This document shows positions 46,356 to 54,428 of a stretch of 64,000 bases of DNA, piece by piece. The translations under genes were made by a program, and so were the position numbers. The notes under the pieces were generated by a model, which saw nothing but the letters and a program-made list of their open reading frames with translations, was not told the origin of the DNA and searched no databases. Source of the DNA: Polyangiaceae bacterium (GTDB lineage Bacteria; Myxococcota_A; Polyangia; Polyangiales; Polyangiaceae). Location of the stretch: the NCBI GenBank assembly GCA_025936045.1, contig JAICUB010000011.1, forward strand, positions 91,942 through 155,941, read 5' to 3'. The stretch's first letter is position 1, and the number at the start of each line of letters is the position of its first letter.

Positions 46356-47380
46356 GCGGCCAAGCGCGCGCGCGGCGACTTTCAGCCGTGCTCGCGTGTC
46401 TGGGACTCGTCGTGTGCAGGGCGCGCGCCGGCGCCCAATCGCGCGCTGAAGATCCGAACTACGATCCCGACGCGGAAGCGCGCGCCCATGCGCAGAACTC
46501 GAGCGGGCCCCACGCTGCGGTGCGGGAGGAAATCGGGGAGACACGCGAAACCTCGAACGAGCCGGCCGAGGGCGACGCTGACGAGCCGTACCTCGAGGGC
46601 GACGCGTTGCGCCTGCAAGTGAACGACCTCGTGCTCCACTCGTGGCCGCCGCCGCCCGTCGTGACTTTCGTGCTCGGCGCGTATTACCCCTTTCAACTGC
46701 TGGGTCTCGGTATCGGCGTCACGGGTTACGCCGGTGAGCTCGTGCGCCTGAGCGGCTTCGCGAGCGCCGGCATGAACATCGCGGGCGACCCACGGGGGTC
46801 CGACCTCGCGTTCGGCGGCGTCATGGAAGCGAGCGTCGGCTTTCGCGTGCTCGCCGGTGACGGCCACATCGGCACGAACGTCGTCGGCTTCCAGCGTCTC
46901 AAGCGCGGCGAAGACCAACCGGCGACTCATCATCTTTTCAACGCGCGTCTGCCAGCGACTCACGCGCTCTTGCTCGAGGTGGGCGTGCTCGCCGGCGGGA
47001 TACCGCGCGTGCGCTGCACGGAGAACTGCGAGCAAGATGACGCCACGCTCAAGAGCTACGCTGCGGTAAATCCGCTGCTGGTCTATCCCGAGGCAGGGCT
47101 CCGCTACGTGTTCTTCAGTAGCGCTCGTTCAAGAAAGCAGCCGAACATGAATCGGCGCTGGGACGTCGAAGTGTTCTTCCATGCCGTCCTGCGTCCGCTC
47201 GGCGATACGGGCATACGTGCTCTGACGCTCTCCGGCGACCGCATTCAGAAGAGCGCGCTCGGAGCGCGCGGCGGCTTCGCCGTGCCGCTCTGCGGTTACC
47301 ACTGCATGACCCTGAACGTGATGGCCGGTTATCTGCCCGCTCCGGACACAGCCACGTTCACGGTCGGTGCGGAGTACTAA
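46352..47380 (+). CDS. Secreted outer-membrane barrel-like protein
   Basis: 342 residues from TTG 46352, which overlaps the sctR stop as TTGA. A signal peptide (cleavage after RARAGA) is followed by an acidic stretch and a beta-rich domain with alternating hydrophobics and a C-terminal aromatic residue (VGAEY). Its coupling to sctR is a direct observation; a secretion-related role is a guess. Confidence 0.65.
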   Translation: MSGQARARRLSAVLACLGLVVCRARAGAQSRAEDPNYDPDAEARAHAQNSSGPHAAVREEIGETRETSNEPAEGDADEPYLEGDALRLQVNDLVLHSWPPPPVVTFVLGAYYPFQLLGLGIGVTGYAGELVRLSGFASAGMNIAGDPRGSDLAFGGVMEASVGFRVLAGDGHIGTNVVGFQRLKRGEDQPATHHLFNARLPATHALLLEVGVLAGGIPRVRCTENCEQDDATLKSYAAVNPLLVYPEAGLRYVFFSSARSRKQPNMNRRWDVEVFFHAVLRPLGDTGIRALTLSGDRIQKSALGARGGFAVPLCGYHCMTLNVMAGYLPAPDTATFTVGAEY

Positions 47381-47381
47381 C

Positions 47382-47414
47382 CCGGGGACCACTCGCATCG
47401 ATCGTGAATTTTGG
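47382..47414. repeat. Structured dispersed repeat, copy 2 (inverted)
   Basis: Inverse of the core at 43062-43094 with 32 of 33 bases identical. It begins right after the porin-like gene's stop and leads into another hairpin (TTTTGGGG / CCCCCCAAA). Together the copies bracket 43.06-47.41 kb. Confidence 0.7.
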
Positions 47415-47507
47415 GGCCGCCCAGACGGGACAGGCGGGAGGCCCCCCAAATCGGCGCTCTAGCTTTCCGGGCAAGTCTGGTATGCTCCCGGATGGGAGAG
47501 GATCCTC

Positions 47508-48215
47508 ATGCGGGCTTCGGGTCTGTGCACACTACTGGTCTTCGGGTGTTCGACAACGTCGACGATCATGCGAGCCGACGCCCCCAACGTCGAAGGCAGC
47601 ATCGTCGGGGGCTCGCGGGATTCGATTTTCGTCGCCGACGATCAAGGCGGCGAGCACGAAATCCCTCGCTCCGACGTGACCGACGTCGACTACCCCGGCA
47701 ACGTGCACGCCAACGTGGGGGCCGTCGTCCTCGGGTACGGCTTGCTCAACATCGCCGTCGGCTATAACGACTGCGACAAGCGAACGGATGACAAGGCCGC
47801 GTTCTGTACCGGCGTCTTCCTCCCGGCCGTGATCGGCGCCGGGATGATCTTGTGGGGTCTCGCCGTGCACCAGGGGCAGACCTCCGCCTTCGCCGACACC
47901 TCGCGGAGCTCGGGGCTCCGACGGCCCGAACCGAGAGCTCGCTTCCGCAAGGGCCCAGCGAACATGGACGGATCGCCCGTCACTGACGACACTGACGACG
48001 ATTCCGATGAGGAGGAGGACGCGCGCCAGCGACCGCGACGGCTGAAGACGCCACCGGCCGGCTCAGTCGCACCGGCCGGCTCAGCCGCACTGGATTCGGC
48101 GCCACGGGCGCCATCGAGCGCTGGACCGGTGCCCAGCGCCGCACCCGTGCCGGCTCCGAGCGCGGCGGCGCCCGTGGGAAGCGCGTCGTACCCGGTGATT
48201 CCCAGCGCGAAGTAA
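47508..48215 (+). CDS. Lipoprotein with membrane helix and disordered tail
   Basis: 235 residues. Short lipobox-type signal (VFGC), a small beta domain (EGSIVGGSRDSIFVADDQGGEHEIPRSDV), one to two hydrophobic helices (about 70-125), and a long acidic then Pro/Ser/Ala-rich tail. Ribosome site GAGAGG precedes ATG 47508. Function unknown. Confidence 0.68.
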   Translation: MRASGLCTLLVFGCSTTSTIMRADAPNVEGSIVGGSRDSIFVADDQGGEHEIPRSDVTDVDYPGNVHANVGAVVLGYGLLNIAVGYNDCDKRTDDKAAFCTGVFLPAVIGAGMILWGLAVHQGQTSAFADTSRSSGLRRPEPRARFRKGPANMDGSPVTDDTDDDSDEEEDARQRPRRLKTPPAGSVAPAGSAALDSAPRAPSSAGPVPSAAPVPAPSAAAPVGSASYPVIPSAK

Positions 48216-48317
48216 CGGACGACGGGGAGCGCATCATCCCGCTCGACCTAGGCGGCGCGAACGTTCTTTCACGACGGCGCGGCGCGACACGTTGCGTGAC
48301 GTCATCGACTTCTGCGA

Positions 48318-48878
48318 CTAGCGCTTCGTTTCTGCCGTCCACAACGCGGGATAGCGACGAACGAAACCGAGCGCATCCACTTCGAGCAGGGCGGCGTACT
48401 CGAACCGCGGCGCTTCGTACCAATAGGTGAACGTCGACCGCCGCTCGTAGCGCTGAAGCAGCACATCGAGCGTGCCGGACGCTACGTCCAACCACGCAAC
48501 TGGAGCGTCGACCGCGCCGCCTTCGGCTAGCGCCAGACGCCGGAGTTGCGAAAGGTTGGTCGCGGGCGTGAAGCCGAGATCGAGATCGACGCATGCTTCG
48601 AGTCCTCGCACGACGGCGCCATTGCAGACCCAAACTCCATCGCCTGAGCGGACGATCTTGAAATCGAGCGTCTGAGTTCCGAGCGAGCCGTGGACGCTTC
48701 CGCGCTGCGTTCGCCATGTGCGGTCGCACTTGAGGTTGTAGTCGAGCCGCGCGGGAGCGCCCTCAAGGACGAAAACGGCGGTACCGGTGAGCTCCCATGC
48801 ATGCGCGTGCTCCAGCAAGCGGCAGGCGTCGTGCCCAGGCACGTCGAGCCGTTTCCATAGAATCGAGGCGGCGATCAT
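48318..48878 (-). CDS. Putative glycolipid-binding protein
   Basis: 186 residues of the glycolipid-binding (DUF1089) family: CRLLEHAHAWELTGTAVF, DYNLKCDRTWRTQRG, FTPATNLSQLRRL and FTYWYEAP. ATG 48878 overlaps the upstream GNAT stop as ATGA. The longer open frame is rejected. Biological role not established. Confidence 0.82.
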   Translation of the reverse strand: MIAASILWKRLDVPGHDACRLLEHAHAWELTGTAVFVLEGAPARLDYNLKCDRTWRTQRGSVHGSLGTQTLDFKIVRSGDGVWVCNGAVVRGLEACVDLDLGFTPATNLSQLRRLALAEGGAVDAPVAWLDVASGTLDVLLQRYERRSTFTYWYEAPRFEYAALLEVDALGFVRRYPALWTAETKR

Positions 48879-49387
48879 CGGCGTTCCACGTGTGCGCGGG
48901 GGAACCAACCCATCGCGATGTCGTCCACGAACGTCTCGGCGTCCAGCCTCACGCGCTCGCGCAGGCGCCCCTCTTCGACGAACCCCATGCGCGCGTACAG
49001 CCGCATCGCGCCGACGTTGCTGGCACGAACGAGGAGCTCGATTTTTCGGATCTCCGGTTGCCGCCGTGCCCACTCCTGAAGGTGCGCAATGAGCGCAGTC
49101 CCAATGCCGGTGCCCGTATGGCCGGGATGCACGACGATGGTCAGCCGGCAGACGTGCCGCACGGCCGCGAGCGGCATGAGCTCGAGGTAAGCGTGACCGC
49201 AGACCAAGCCGTCCACTTCCGCAACGACATAGGAGCCGCGCCCGACCGCTGCTTGGATCTTCGTCCTGAAGGACGCGAGGTCGAGCTCGCTCGGAGCCGA
49301 CACGAGCCTTCCGGGAACCGCAACCGTCTCCAGCTCGGCTTGCCACAGCGCGACAGCATCTTCCGGAACGGCGTCGCGGATCTGCAC
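48875..49387 (-). CDS. GNAT-family N-acetyltransferase
   Basis: 170 residues, GTG start. The acetyl-CoA loop is VVHPGHTGTGIGTALI (about 84-99), followed by ASNVGAMRLYARMGF. It is coupled to the glycolipid-binding gene by ATGA. Substrate unknown. Confidence 0.87.
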   Translation of the reverse strand: MQIRDAVPEDAVALWQAELETVAVPGRLVSAPSELDLASFRTKIQAAVGRGSYVVAEVDGLVCGHAYLELMPLAAVRHVCRLTIVVHPGHTGTGIGTALIAHLQEWARRQPEIRKIELLVRASNVGAMRLYARMGFVEEGRLRERVRLDAETFVDDIAMGWFPRAHVERR

Positions 49388-49397
49388 GGCCGGTAGT

Positions 49398-49796
49398 CTA
49401 GCGGGGCGAGCCGAGCAGGTCCCAACGGTTCCCGGCGATGTCCAGGAAGACCGCTACTTCACCGTACGGCTCGCTTCGCGGCGGCCGCACGAATTCGAGG
49501 CCCGCCGCGATCATTTTTTCATAGCGAGCACGGAAATCGTCAACGCGGAGAAAGAAGCCGACGCGTCCAGCGTGCTGAGCTCCGACGACTGCAGCCTGCC
49601 GCTCGCCGTCCGCACGAGCCAGGACCAGGCCCGTTTGAGCACCTGGCGGACGAACGACGACCCAGCGCTTCGCGCAGCCATCGGTCGTCACGGCGGGCGA
49701 ATCCTCGACGAGCTCGAACTCGAGCACGTCGACGAAGAAGCGGATCGCGGGGTCATACTCGTGAACGATGATCGAGACGAGTTGAAGAAAGGTCAT
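49398..49796 (-). CDS. VOC-family (glyoxalase/bleomycin-resistance fold) protein
   Basis: 132 residues with paired VOC repeats (SIIVHEYDPAIRFFVDVL, FFLRVDDFRARYEKM and C-terminal YGEVAVFLDIAGNRWDLL). Close to the GNAT gene (11 bp), probably one transcript. The family includes glyoxalases and drug-binding proteins. Confidence 0.87.
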   Translation of the reverse strand: MTFLQLVSIIVHEYDPAIRFFVDVLEFELVEDSPAVTTDGCAKRWVVVRPPGAQTGLVLARADGERQAAVVGAQHAGRVGFFLRVDDFRARYEKMIAAGLEFVRPPRSEPYGEVAVFLDIAGNRWDLLGSPR

Positions 49797-49819
49797 CGCA
49801 GCTGTCCGATTGGGTTTTA

Positions 49820-50656
49820 TCAGAAGCGCAATCCGGCCTCAGAGGCCAGAAACTTTCGGATCTCGCCCCAGGGCTTGGCGCAGTCGTTGTGCCCGCATGC
49901 CAGTTTGTGAAGCCGCCCCCGCTGCGCCAGCTGGACGAGCCGCTCCGCGTGCGCGAACGGAACAATTTCGTCACGGACGCCGTGGAACAGAAGCGTAGGC
50001 CCAGTGTAGCGGCCGAGGAGCGCTGCGCTATCCAACGGATCCTGCAGTGCGCACAACCTGACACCAACGCCGGCGCGCAAACGCACGCGTGTCACGCCAA
50101 TCGGAATCAATCCAGCGCGGATATCGTCCCAGCTGATCGGTACTGCTACGACGAGAGCTTCGTCCGACTCTTCCTGCGACGGAAACGGCCCATCGTACGC
50201 TCCCTGCATTGGTCCAAAAGTCGCACTCAGCAGGCGCAGGACCAAGTTGTTGGGAATTTGCCAGACGAGCTGGCTCCCGTCTACGAGGCAGCCGCTCGAT
50301 GCGCGTTGAAAGCGTGTCGCCGGATCCACGTTGTAAGTCTCGATCGAAGGTAGGCCGGAGGTGCGCAGACGCGCGGAACCACAAACGTACGAAATGACTG
50401 CGACGACCGTCGCGAAGGCGATCGGCGACAATGCCCCTAAGCACACCAGTGGAACCCACTGCCGCCGAGAGCACAGGGCTACACACCCAATTGGAAGCAC
50501 GAGCAGCGCCAACAGCGTCGCGGGTCCAAAGACCGCCCCCGCCCACGCGAGCAACAACCCGATGAACGTCAGCAACCAGACGCGCACAGTAACGCAACGC
50601 CGGTAGCCGCTGGCGCATTCCGTCGGCCAGCTCGCGTCGTTCACGCTGCGGCTCAC
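49820..50656 (-). CDS. Membrane protein with alpha/beta-hydrolase-like C-terminus
   Basis: 278 residues. Two or three hydrophobic segments lie between about 22 and 95. The C-terminal ~60 residues look like the end of an alpha/beta hydrolase: TLLFHGVRDEIVPFAHAERL (catalytic Asp position) and CGHNDC (catalytic His position). The nucleophile elbow G-x-S-x-G is not evident, so it is either a remnant or a fusion. Confidence 0.55.
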   Translation of the reverse strand: MSRSVNDASWPTECASGYRRCVTVRVWLLTFIGLLLAWAGAVFGPATLLALLVLPIGCVALCSRRQWVPLVCLGALSPIAFATVVAVISYVCGSARLRTSGLPSIETYNVDPATRFQRASSGCLVDGSQLVWQIPNNLVLRLLSATFGPMQGAYDGPFPSQEESDEALVVAVPISWDDIRAGLIPIGVTRVRLRAGVGVRLCALQDPLDSAALLGRYTGPTLLFHGVRDEIVPFAHAERLVQLAQRGRLHKLACGHNDCAKPWGEIRKFLASEAGLRF

Positions 50657-50716
50657 GCCAAAGCCTCGGAGAGGTGACGCTTGGCAACGCCCGGCCCCGG
50701 CCCTAGCAATGACGGT

Positions 50717-51247
50717 ATGAGTCCCGAAGTTCTGCGGGTGCTGGCGCGTTACAACGGCTGGATGAATGAAAAGCTCTACGGGCTAGCCGCTCGCATGAGC
50801 GACGAAGAACGCAAACGGGACCGAGGGGCGTTCTTCAAATCCATTCACGGCACCTTCAACCATCTCCTGGTGGGGGATAGGGTTTGGCTCGCACGATTCA
50901 AGGGCGAGCCGGTCGAGGACGGCTTCATGGGTCCGGGTATCCGCTCGCTCGATCAGGAGCTGTTTGCGGATTTCGACCAGCTTCGTCGCGAGCGAGCACT
51001 CACGGATGCGGAGCTTTCTGCGTGGGTCGCCGAAGTGACCGAGGAGCGGCTCGCGAGTCCGCTGGCGTACAAGAAGCGCGGCCAGAGGCAGGAGCATCCG
51101 CTTTGGTGGGCGGTCGCCCATCTCTTCAACCACCAGACTCATCATCGCGGGCAGATCACGACGTTGCTCATGCAATCGGGAACCGACCCCGGCCTTACCG
51201 ACGTACTCGGAATGCTGTGGGAAGAAGCCGCGAGCGCGCGAGGGTGA
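50717..51247 (+). CDS. DinB-family protein
   Basis: 176 residues from ATG 50717 (a TTG at 50681 is also open). Four-helix DinB fold with metal-ligand His residues in FNHLLVGDRVW and LFNHQTHHRGQ. Such proteins are thiol-dependent transferase/hydrolase relatives often induced by stress. Confidence 0.87.
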   Translation: MSPEVLRVLARYNGWMNEKLYGLAARMSDEERKRDRGAFFKSIHGTFNHLLVGDRVWLARFKGEPVEDGFMGPGIRSLDQELFADFDQLRRERALTDAELSAWVAEVTEERLASPLAYKKRGQRQEHPLWWAVAHLFNHQTHHRGQITTLLMQSGTDPGLTDVLGMLWEEAASARG

Positions 51248-51262
51248 GTCTGACGCCGGCAC

Positions 51263-51997
51263 CTACCGCTGCGCGGATGCGATCAGCGCCATCATCTCCG
51301 GGTAGTGATACGTCGCGCTCGTCGCCGGATGGTGCTTCGCGGTTGCGATCATCGCCTTCGCGATCTGGTCCACGCCGATCGATTTGTACTTCGCCGGCGT
51401 CGCAAACGAAAACAGCGGCAGCACTTGCTCGAGAAGCCACGGTGTATGCCGAGAACCGATGATCATCGCGGGACGGAACACGCTCACGACCGCCGGCCCG
51501 TTCGCGCGGACCGCGTCTTCCGACTCGCCCTTCACGCGGTTATAGCGCGACATGCCCGCGGCACCGCCGCCGCCAGCCTTCGCGGTCGGATCCGCCCCGG
51601 CGGCGCTCATGAACGCGAGATGCCTGACTTTGCCCGAATCGCGCAGCGCCCGCGCGAACGCTTCGTTCAGCGCCACGTCCACCGCGCGATGTTGCTCGAG
51701 CGTGAGCTTCGCCGTGCCGGCACCGATGCCAAGCACACTGAACCCTTCCACATCGCCTTCGACCTCTCTCGCGGCCTCCAGCGTCGCCGCCGCGAGGGAG
51801 GCGGGGGTCATGTCGGGAACCAGCTTCTCCGTCAGCGCGCGACCGGCGGCCCGAGCCATCGCGACGGACTCGGGTAGCGACCGGCGCGATAACGTGATGA
51901 CGGCATCGAAGCCGTCGTCTCGGAACAGCTCGCGGAGCAGTGCGGCGCCGACCGAGCCGGAGCCTCCGAGGACGATCGCGGTACGTTTGTTGCTCAT
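51263..51997 (-). CDS. NAD(P)-binding SDR-type protein (HTATIP2/NmrA-like)
   Basis: 244 residues. N-terminal Rossmann motif IVLGGSGSVGAALL and an atypical active-site segment AFMSAAGAD plus YNRVKGESE. It matches atypical short-chain dehydrogenases that bind NADPH and act as sensors or reductases. It converges with the DinB gene. Confidence 0.83.
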   Translation of the reverse strand: MSNKRTAIVLGGSGSVGAALLRELFRDDGFDAVITLSRRSLPESVAMARAAGRALTEKLVPDMTPASLAAATLEAAREVEGDVEGFSVLGIGAGTAKLTLEQHRAVDVALNEAFARALRDSGKVRHLAFMSAAGADPTAKAGGGGAAGMSRYNRVKGESEDAVRANGPAVVSVFRPAMIIGSRHTPWLLEQVLPLFSFATPAKYKSIGVDQIAKAMIATAKHHPATSATYHYPEMMALIASAQR

Positions 51998-52072
51998 CGT
52001 GGCGGAAGCATAGGCGCTAACGCAGCGGCCGCTGCAGACGGAGTACAGTTCGAGCTCGATGGAGAACGGGCC

Positions 52073-52780
52073 ATGACCACCGAGAGCTTACCCCTGTTGG
52101 AATACGTGCCGGATCTCGTATGGATCAAGGAGCATCAGCTGAGCCTCATGGGGAGCGCCATACGCACCCGCATGACGGTGCTCCGCCTCGACGGTGGCCT
52201 ATGCCTCCACTCCCCGGTGGTGATCGACGATTCGACCCGAGCAGACATCGAGAAGCTCGGTGAGGTGATCGCGCTCGTGGCTCCGAGCAACTGCCATCAC
52301 CTCTACTTCGCGGGCGCCCAGCAGGCCTTCCCTCGCGCGCGGAGCTTCGGCACCGCGGACCTAAAGCGCAAGCGCAAGGATCTGCGGTTCGACGAGCTCA
52401 TCGGCGAGAGCGCCCCGTCCTTATGGGCTGGTCAAATGGATCATGTGTTCGTCGGCAACCGCATCATGCGGGAGGTCGACTTCTTCCACCGCGCCAGCCG
52501 AACGCTCGTCACGGTAGATCTCGTGGAGAACTTCAGCCAGCAGACCGCGGGCACCAACGGCATGTTGCGAGCGATGATGAGGGTGCTCGGAATGTGGGGG
52601 CGACCGCGTCCCGCTCCCGAGCTGCGCTGGTTCACGCGCGACCGCGAGACCGCGCGCCGGGCCATCGAGCGCATCCTCGCCTGGGACTTCGACCGCGCCG
52701 TAATCGCCCACGGCGATCTGCTGAATCAGTCGCCGCACGACGCCGTTCGCGAGGCCTGGCGTTGGGTGCTCGAGCCCTAG
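52073..52780 (+). CDS. DUF4336 protein (metallo-beta-lactamase-like fold)
   Basis: 235 residues. N-terminal LPLLEYVPDLVWIKEHQLSL, then LHSPVVIDD, PSNCHHLYF and C-terminal VIAHGDLL match DUF4336 proteins, which have a beta-lactamase-like fold. Activity unknown. It ends tail-to-tail over 4 bp with the phosphotransferase gene. Confidence 0.83.
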   Translation: MTTESLPLLEYVPDLVWIKEHQLSLMGSAIRTRMTVLRLDGGLCLHSPVVIDDSTRADIEKLGEVIALVAPSNCHHLYFAGAQQAFPRARSFGTADLKRKRKDLRFDELIGESAPSLWAGQMDHVFVGNRIMREVDFFHRASRTLVTVDLVENFSQQTAGTNGMLRAMMRVLGMWGRPRPAPELRWFTRDRETARRAIERILAWDFDRAVIAHGDLLNQSPHDAVREAWRWVLEP

Positions 52781-53574
52781 CACCACGCGCGCAGCCAGCG
52801 CGCATGCTCGCGATACATTGCGGGGTGCCGTTCCAGCGCGCGCGCGCCGCTGACTCGGACGTGCTCCTCGGTCCAGCTTGCGATGGCTTCCAGTCGGTTA
52901 GCGGCGACCGACAACACGGTCGGCAATTCGTAGGTCAGGCAAGGATCCGCCAGCCCGTAAGCTTCCAAGAAACTCTGCAAGCGCACGGCTACGATCGATG
53001 GCGCAAACGGCGAATTTTCACCGCCGCCCGGCGCCGCGCCGACACCCGGTCCGGGCATCAAGGGAACGAAACGGTACGCCGTGTATGCAATGTCCCAAAT
53101 CCGAGGACCCGGTGCGCAAAGGTCGAAGTCGATGGCGCCCACGAATCGGCCGTTCCGGAACACACAGTTGTAAGGCGCGAAGTCGTTATGGCAGATGACC
53201 TCTCTCGGGTCCCGCGGCGGTAGACCCCAAACCGCGTCATCTACCGTAAAGTCGACGGTCGCGTCGTGCCATTGACGCAAGGCTCCGCCGACATCCTTCA
53301 GAACCGCCTCCGACCACACCCACTCCGGCATTTCGTGCGGCACATCGCCAGGAAGGAAGGAGAGCACTTCGCGCCCTAGCTCATCGAAGCCGAGTGGCTC
53401 CGGCACCCAACTCAACCCCTTCCCTCGAGCGTGAGACAGCAATCGATGAATCGTCACCGTGGACGGAGCCGCCGTGCGACGAACCGTGTCGCCAACTCGC
53501 GCGACGCGGTTCACGTGCCCGCCCGCAAGCGGTTGCTCCTCCAGCCACGCCCCGCTACCCGATTCCGCGTCCAC
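52777..53574 (-). CDS. Aminoglycoside phosphotransferase-family (APH) kinase
   Basis: About 265 residues from GTG 53574 (GGAGG about 9 nt upstream). Family motifs are the Brenner-type CHNDFAPYNC and the metal Asp in AIDFDLCAPG. The open frame runs on to 53694, but those residues come from a half attC, so they are not native. It could phosphorylate an antibiotic, choline or another small alcohol. Its 5' end abuts the array, so it may be the oldest cassette gene, having lost its own attC. Confidence 0.82.
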   Translation of the reverse strand: MDAESGSGAWLEEQPLAGGHVNRVARVGDTVRRTAAPSTVTIHRLLSHARGKGLSWVPEPLGFDELGREVLSFLPGDVPHEMPEWVWSEAVLKDVGGALRQWHDATVDFTVDDAVWGLPPRDPREVICHNDFAPYNCVFRNGRFVGAIDFDLCAPGPRIWDIAYTAYRFVPLMPGPGVGAAPGGGENSPFAPSIVAVRLQSFLEAYGLADPCLTYELPTVLSVAANRLEAIASWTEEHVRVSGARALERHPAMYREHARWLRAWC

Positions 53575-53595
53575 GACGAAGTGCCTCCAAGCCGG

Positions 53596-53658
53596 GCTCA
53601 ACGTACCAGGTTTCAGCTGCGTCGGCTGAGCGGAAGCGAGATCGGCGTCTGCTGCCAA
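53596..53658 (-). repeat. attC half site (distal end of array)
   Basis: Left core GCTCAAC at 53596-53602 and the central arms (ACCAGGTTTCAGCTGC, GTCTGCTGC) are present, but the right end with GTTRRRY is lost. It marks the left boundary of the array. Confidence 0.7.
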
Positions 53659-53737
53659 GCCGAAAACGATGGCTTTGGATGGCGGGATCTTCAAACTCCC
53701 AACGAGGACTGCTGGAGGAGGGCGCTCAGCCTTCCCG

Positions 53738-54343
53738 CTAGTTGCGCACCAGGGGTAGGAAGATCTCGTCCACGATTGACCGGATCCGCGCAGGCCTCAG
53801 TGGCTTGAGGTCCATGAGCAAGTCATGCCGCAGGAGGTCGAACGGCAGGGCGAGCACCGCTGGAGGGATGTGGTCGAGGTCGAGCTCTCCGCGGTCGTGG
53901 GCTCGCTGGTAGATGACCCGGACTCGTGGGAGCCGCTGAGCGGCCATGACTTTGTCGCGCGCCTGTGAGGGGGTGAGGCCGGTGTCGGCGAGCAGTCCCG
54001 AGAAGGCAGCAGCTGCGGCGATAGCAAAGAATCCGGCGAGGGCTTCGCTCATAGCCGCTAATTGGGCGAGCAGATCACTGCGCAGCGCGCCAGTGTCGGG
54101 GATCGTGATCGGGTTACCATTCCGGTAGTGCTCGAGCGCGGAGAAAACGAGCTGGTCCTTGTTCGGCCAGCGGCGGTAGAGCACGGCCTCGCTGGTCCGA
54201 GCGCGTACGGCGACCGACGCCATCGTCAGGCGGGCGTACCCGACGTCCGCCAGCTCAGCCCAGGCCGCATCGAGCAGCGCGGCCTCGAGTTGCTCGCCGT
54301 GTCGGCGGCGCCGCACCCGTTCGGGCGTCTCAGTACGCATCAT
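53738..54343 (-). CDS. TetR-family transcriptional regulator
   Basis: 201 residues. N-terminal HTH (YARLTMASVAVRARTSEAVLYRRWPNKDQLV, given here in parts: LTMASVAVRA, SEAVLYRRW) and an all-helical ligand-binding C-terminus. It is divergent from the flavin monooxygenase gene with an 85-bp AT-richer gap and most likely represses it. The pair forms one large cassette. Confidence 0.9.
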   Translation of the reverse strand: MMRTETPERVRRRRHGEQLEAALLDAAWAELADVGYARLTMASVAVRARTSEAVLYRRWPNKDQLVFSALEHYRNGNPITIPDTGALRSDLLAQLAAMSEALAGFFAIAAAAAFSGLLADTGLTPSQARDKVMAAQRLPRVRVIYQRAHDRGELDLDHIPPAVLALPFDLLRHDLLMDLKPLRPARIRSIVDEIFLPLVRN

Positions 54344-54428
54344 CCGACAATAGAAAGGTTTTCATTTCTTGACCAGGTGCCGCATCGGGGCTAAGAAAGT
54401 ATTTACTATCTAACTCGGCAACGCGCCA
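54344..54428 (+). promoter_or_regulatory. Divergent promoter/operator between tetR-type and monooxygenase genes
   Basis: A sigma-70-like pair toward the monooxygenase is visible: TTGACC (54369-54374), 17-bp spacer, TAAGAA (54392-54397). A short dyad AGTA-TT-TACT follows and may be part of the TetR operator. The region is AT-richer than its surroundings. Confidence 0.45.

Noticed and set aside
52028..52062. Possible decayed attC (CGCTAAC ... GACGGAGTACAG)
   Set aside because: Left core breaks the RYYYAAC rule, the right core is absent and the inner arms do not match either subfamily.
53575..53694. Upstream extension of the APH gene
   Set aside because: The extra residues are translated attC sequence; GTG 53574 has its own ribosome site.
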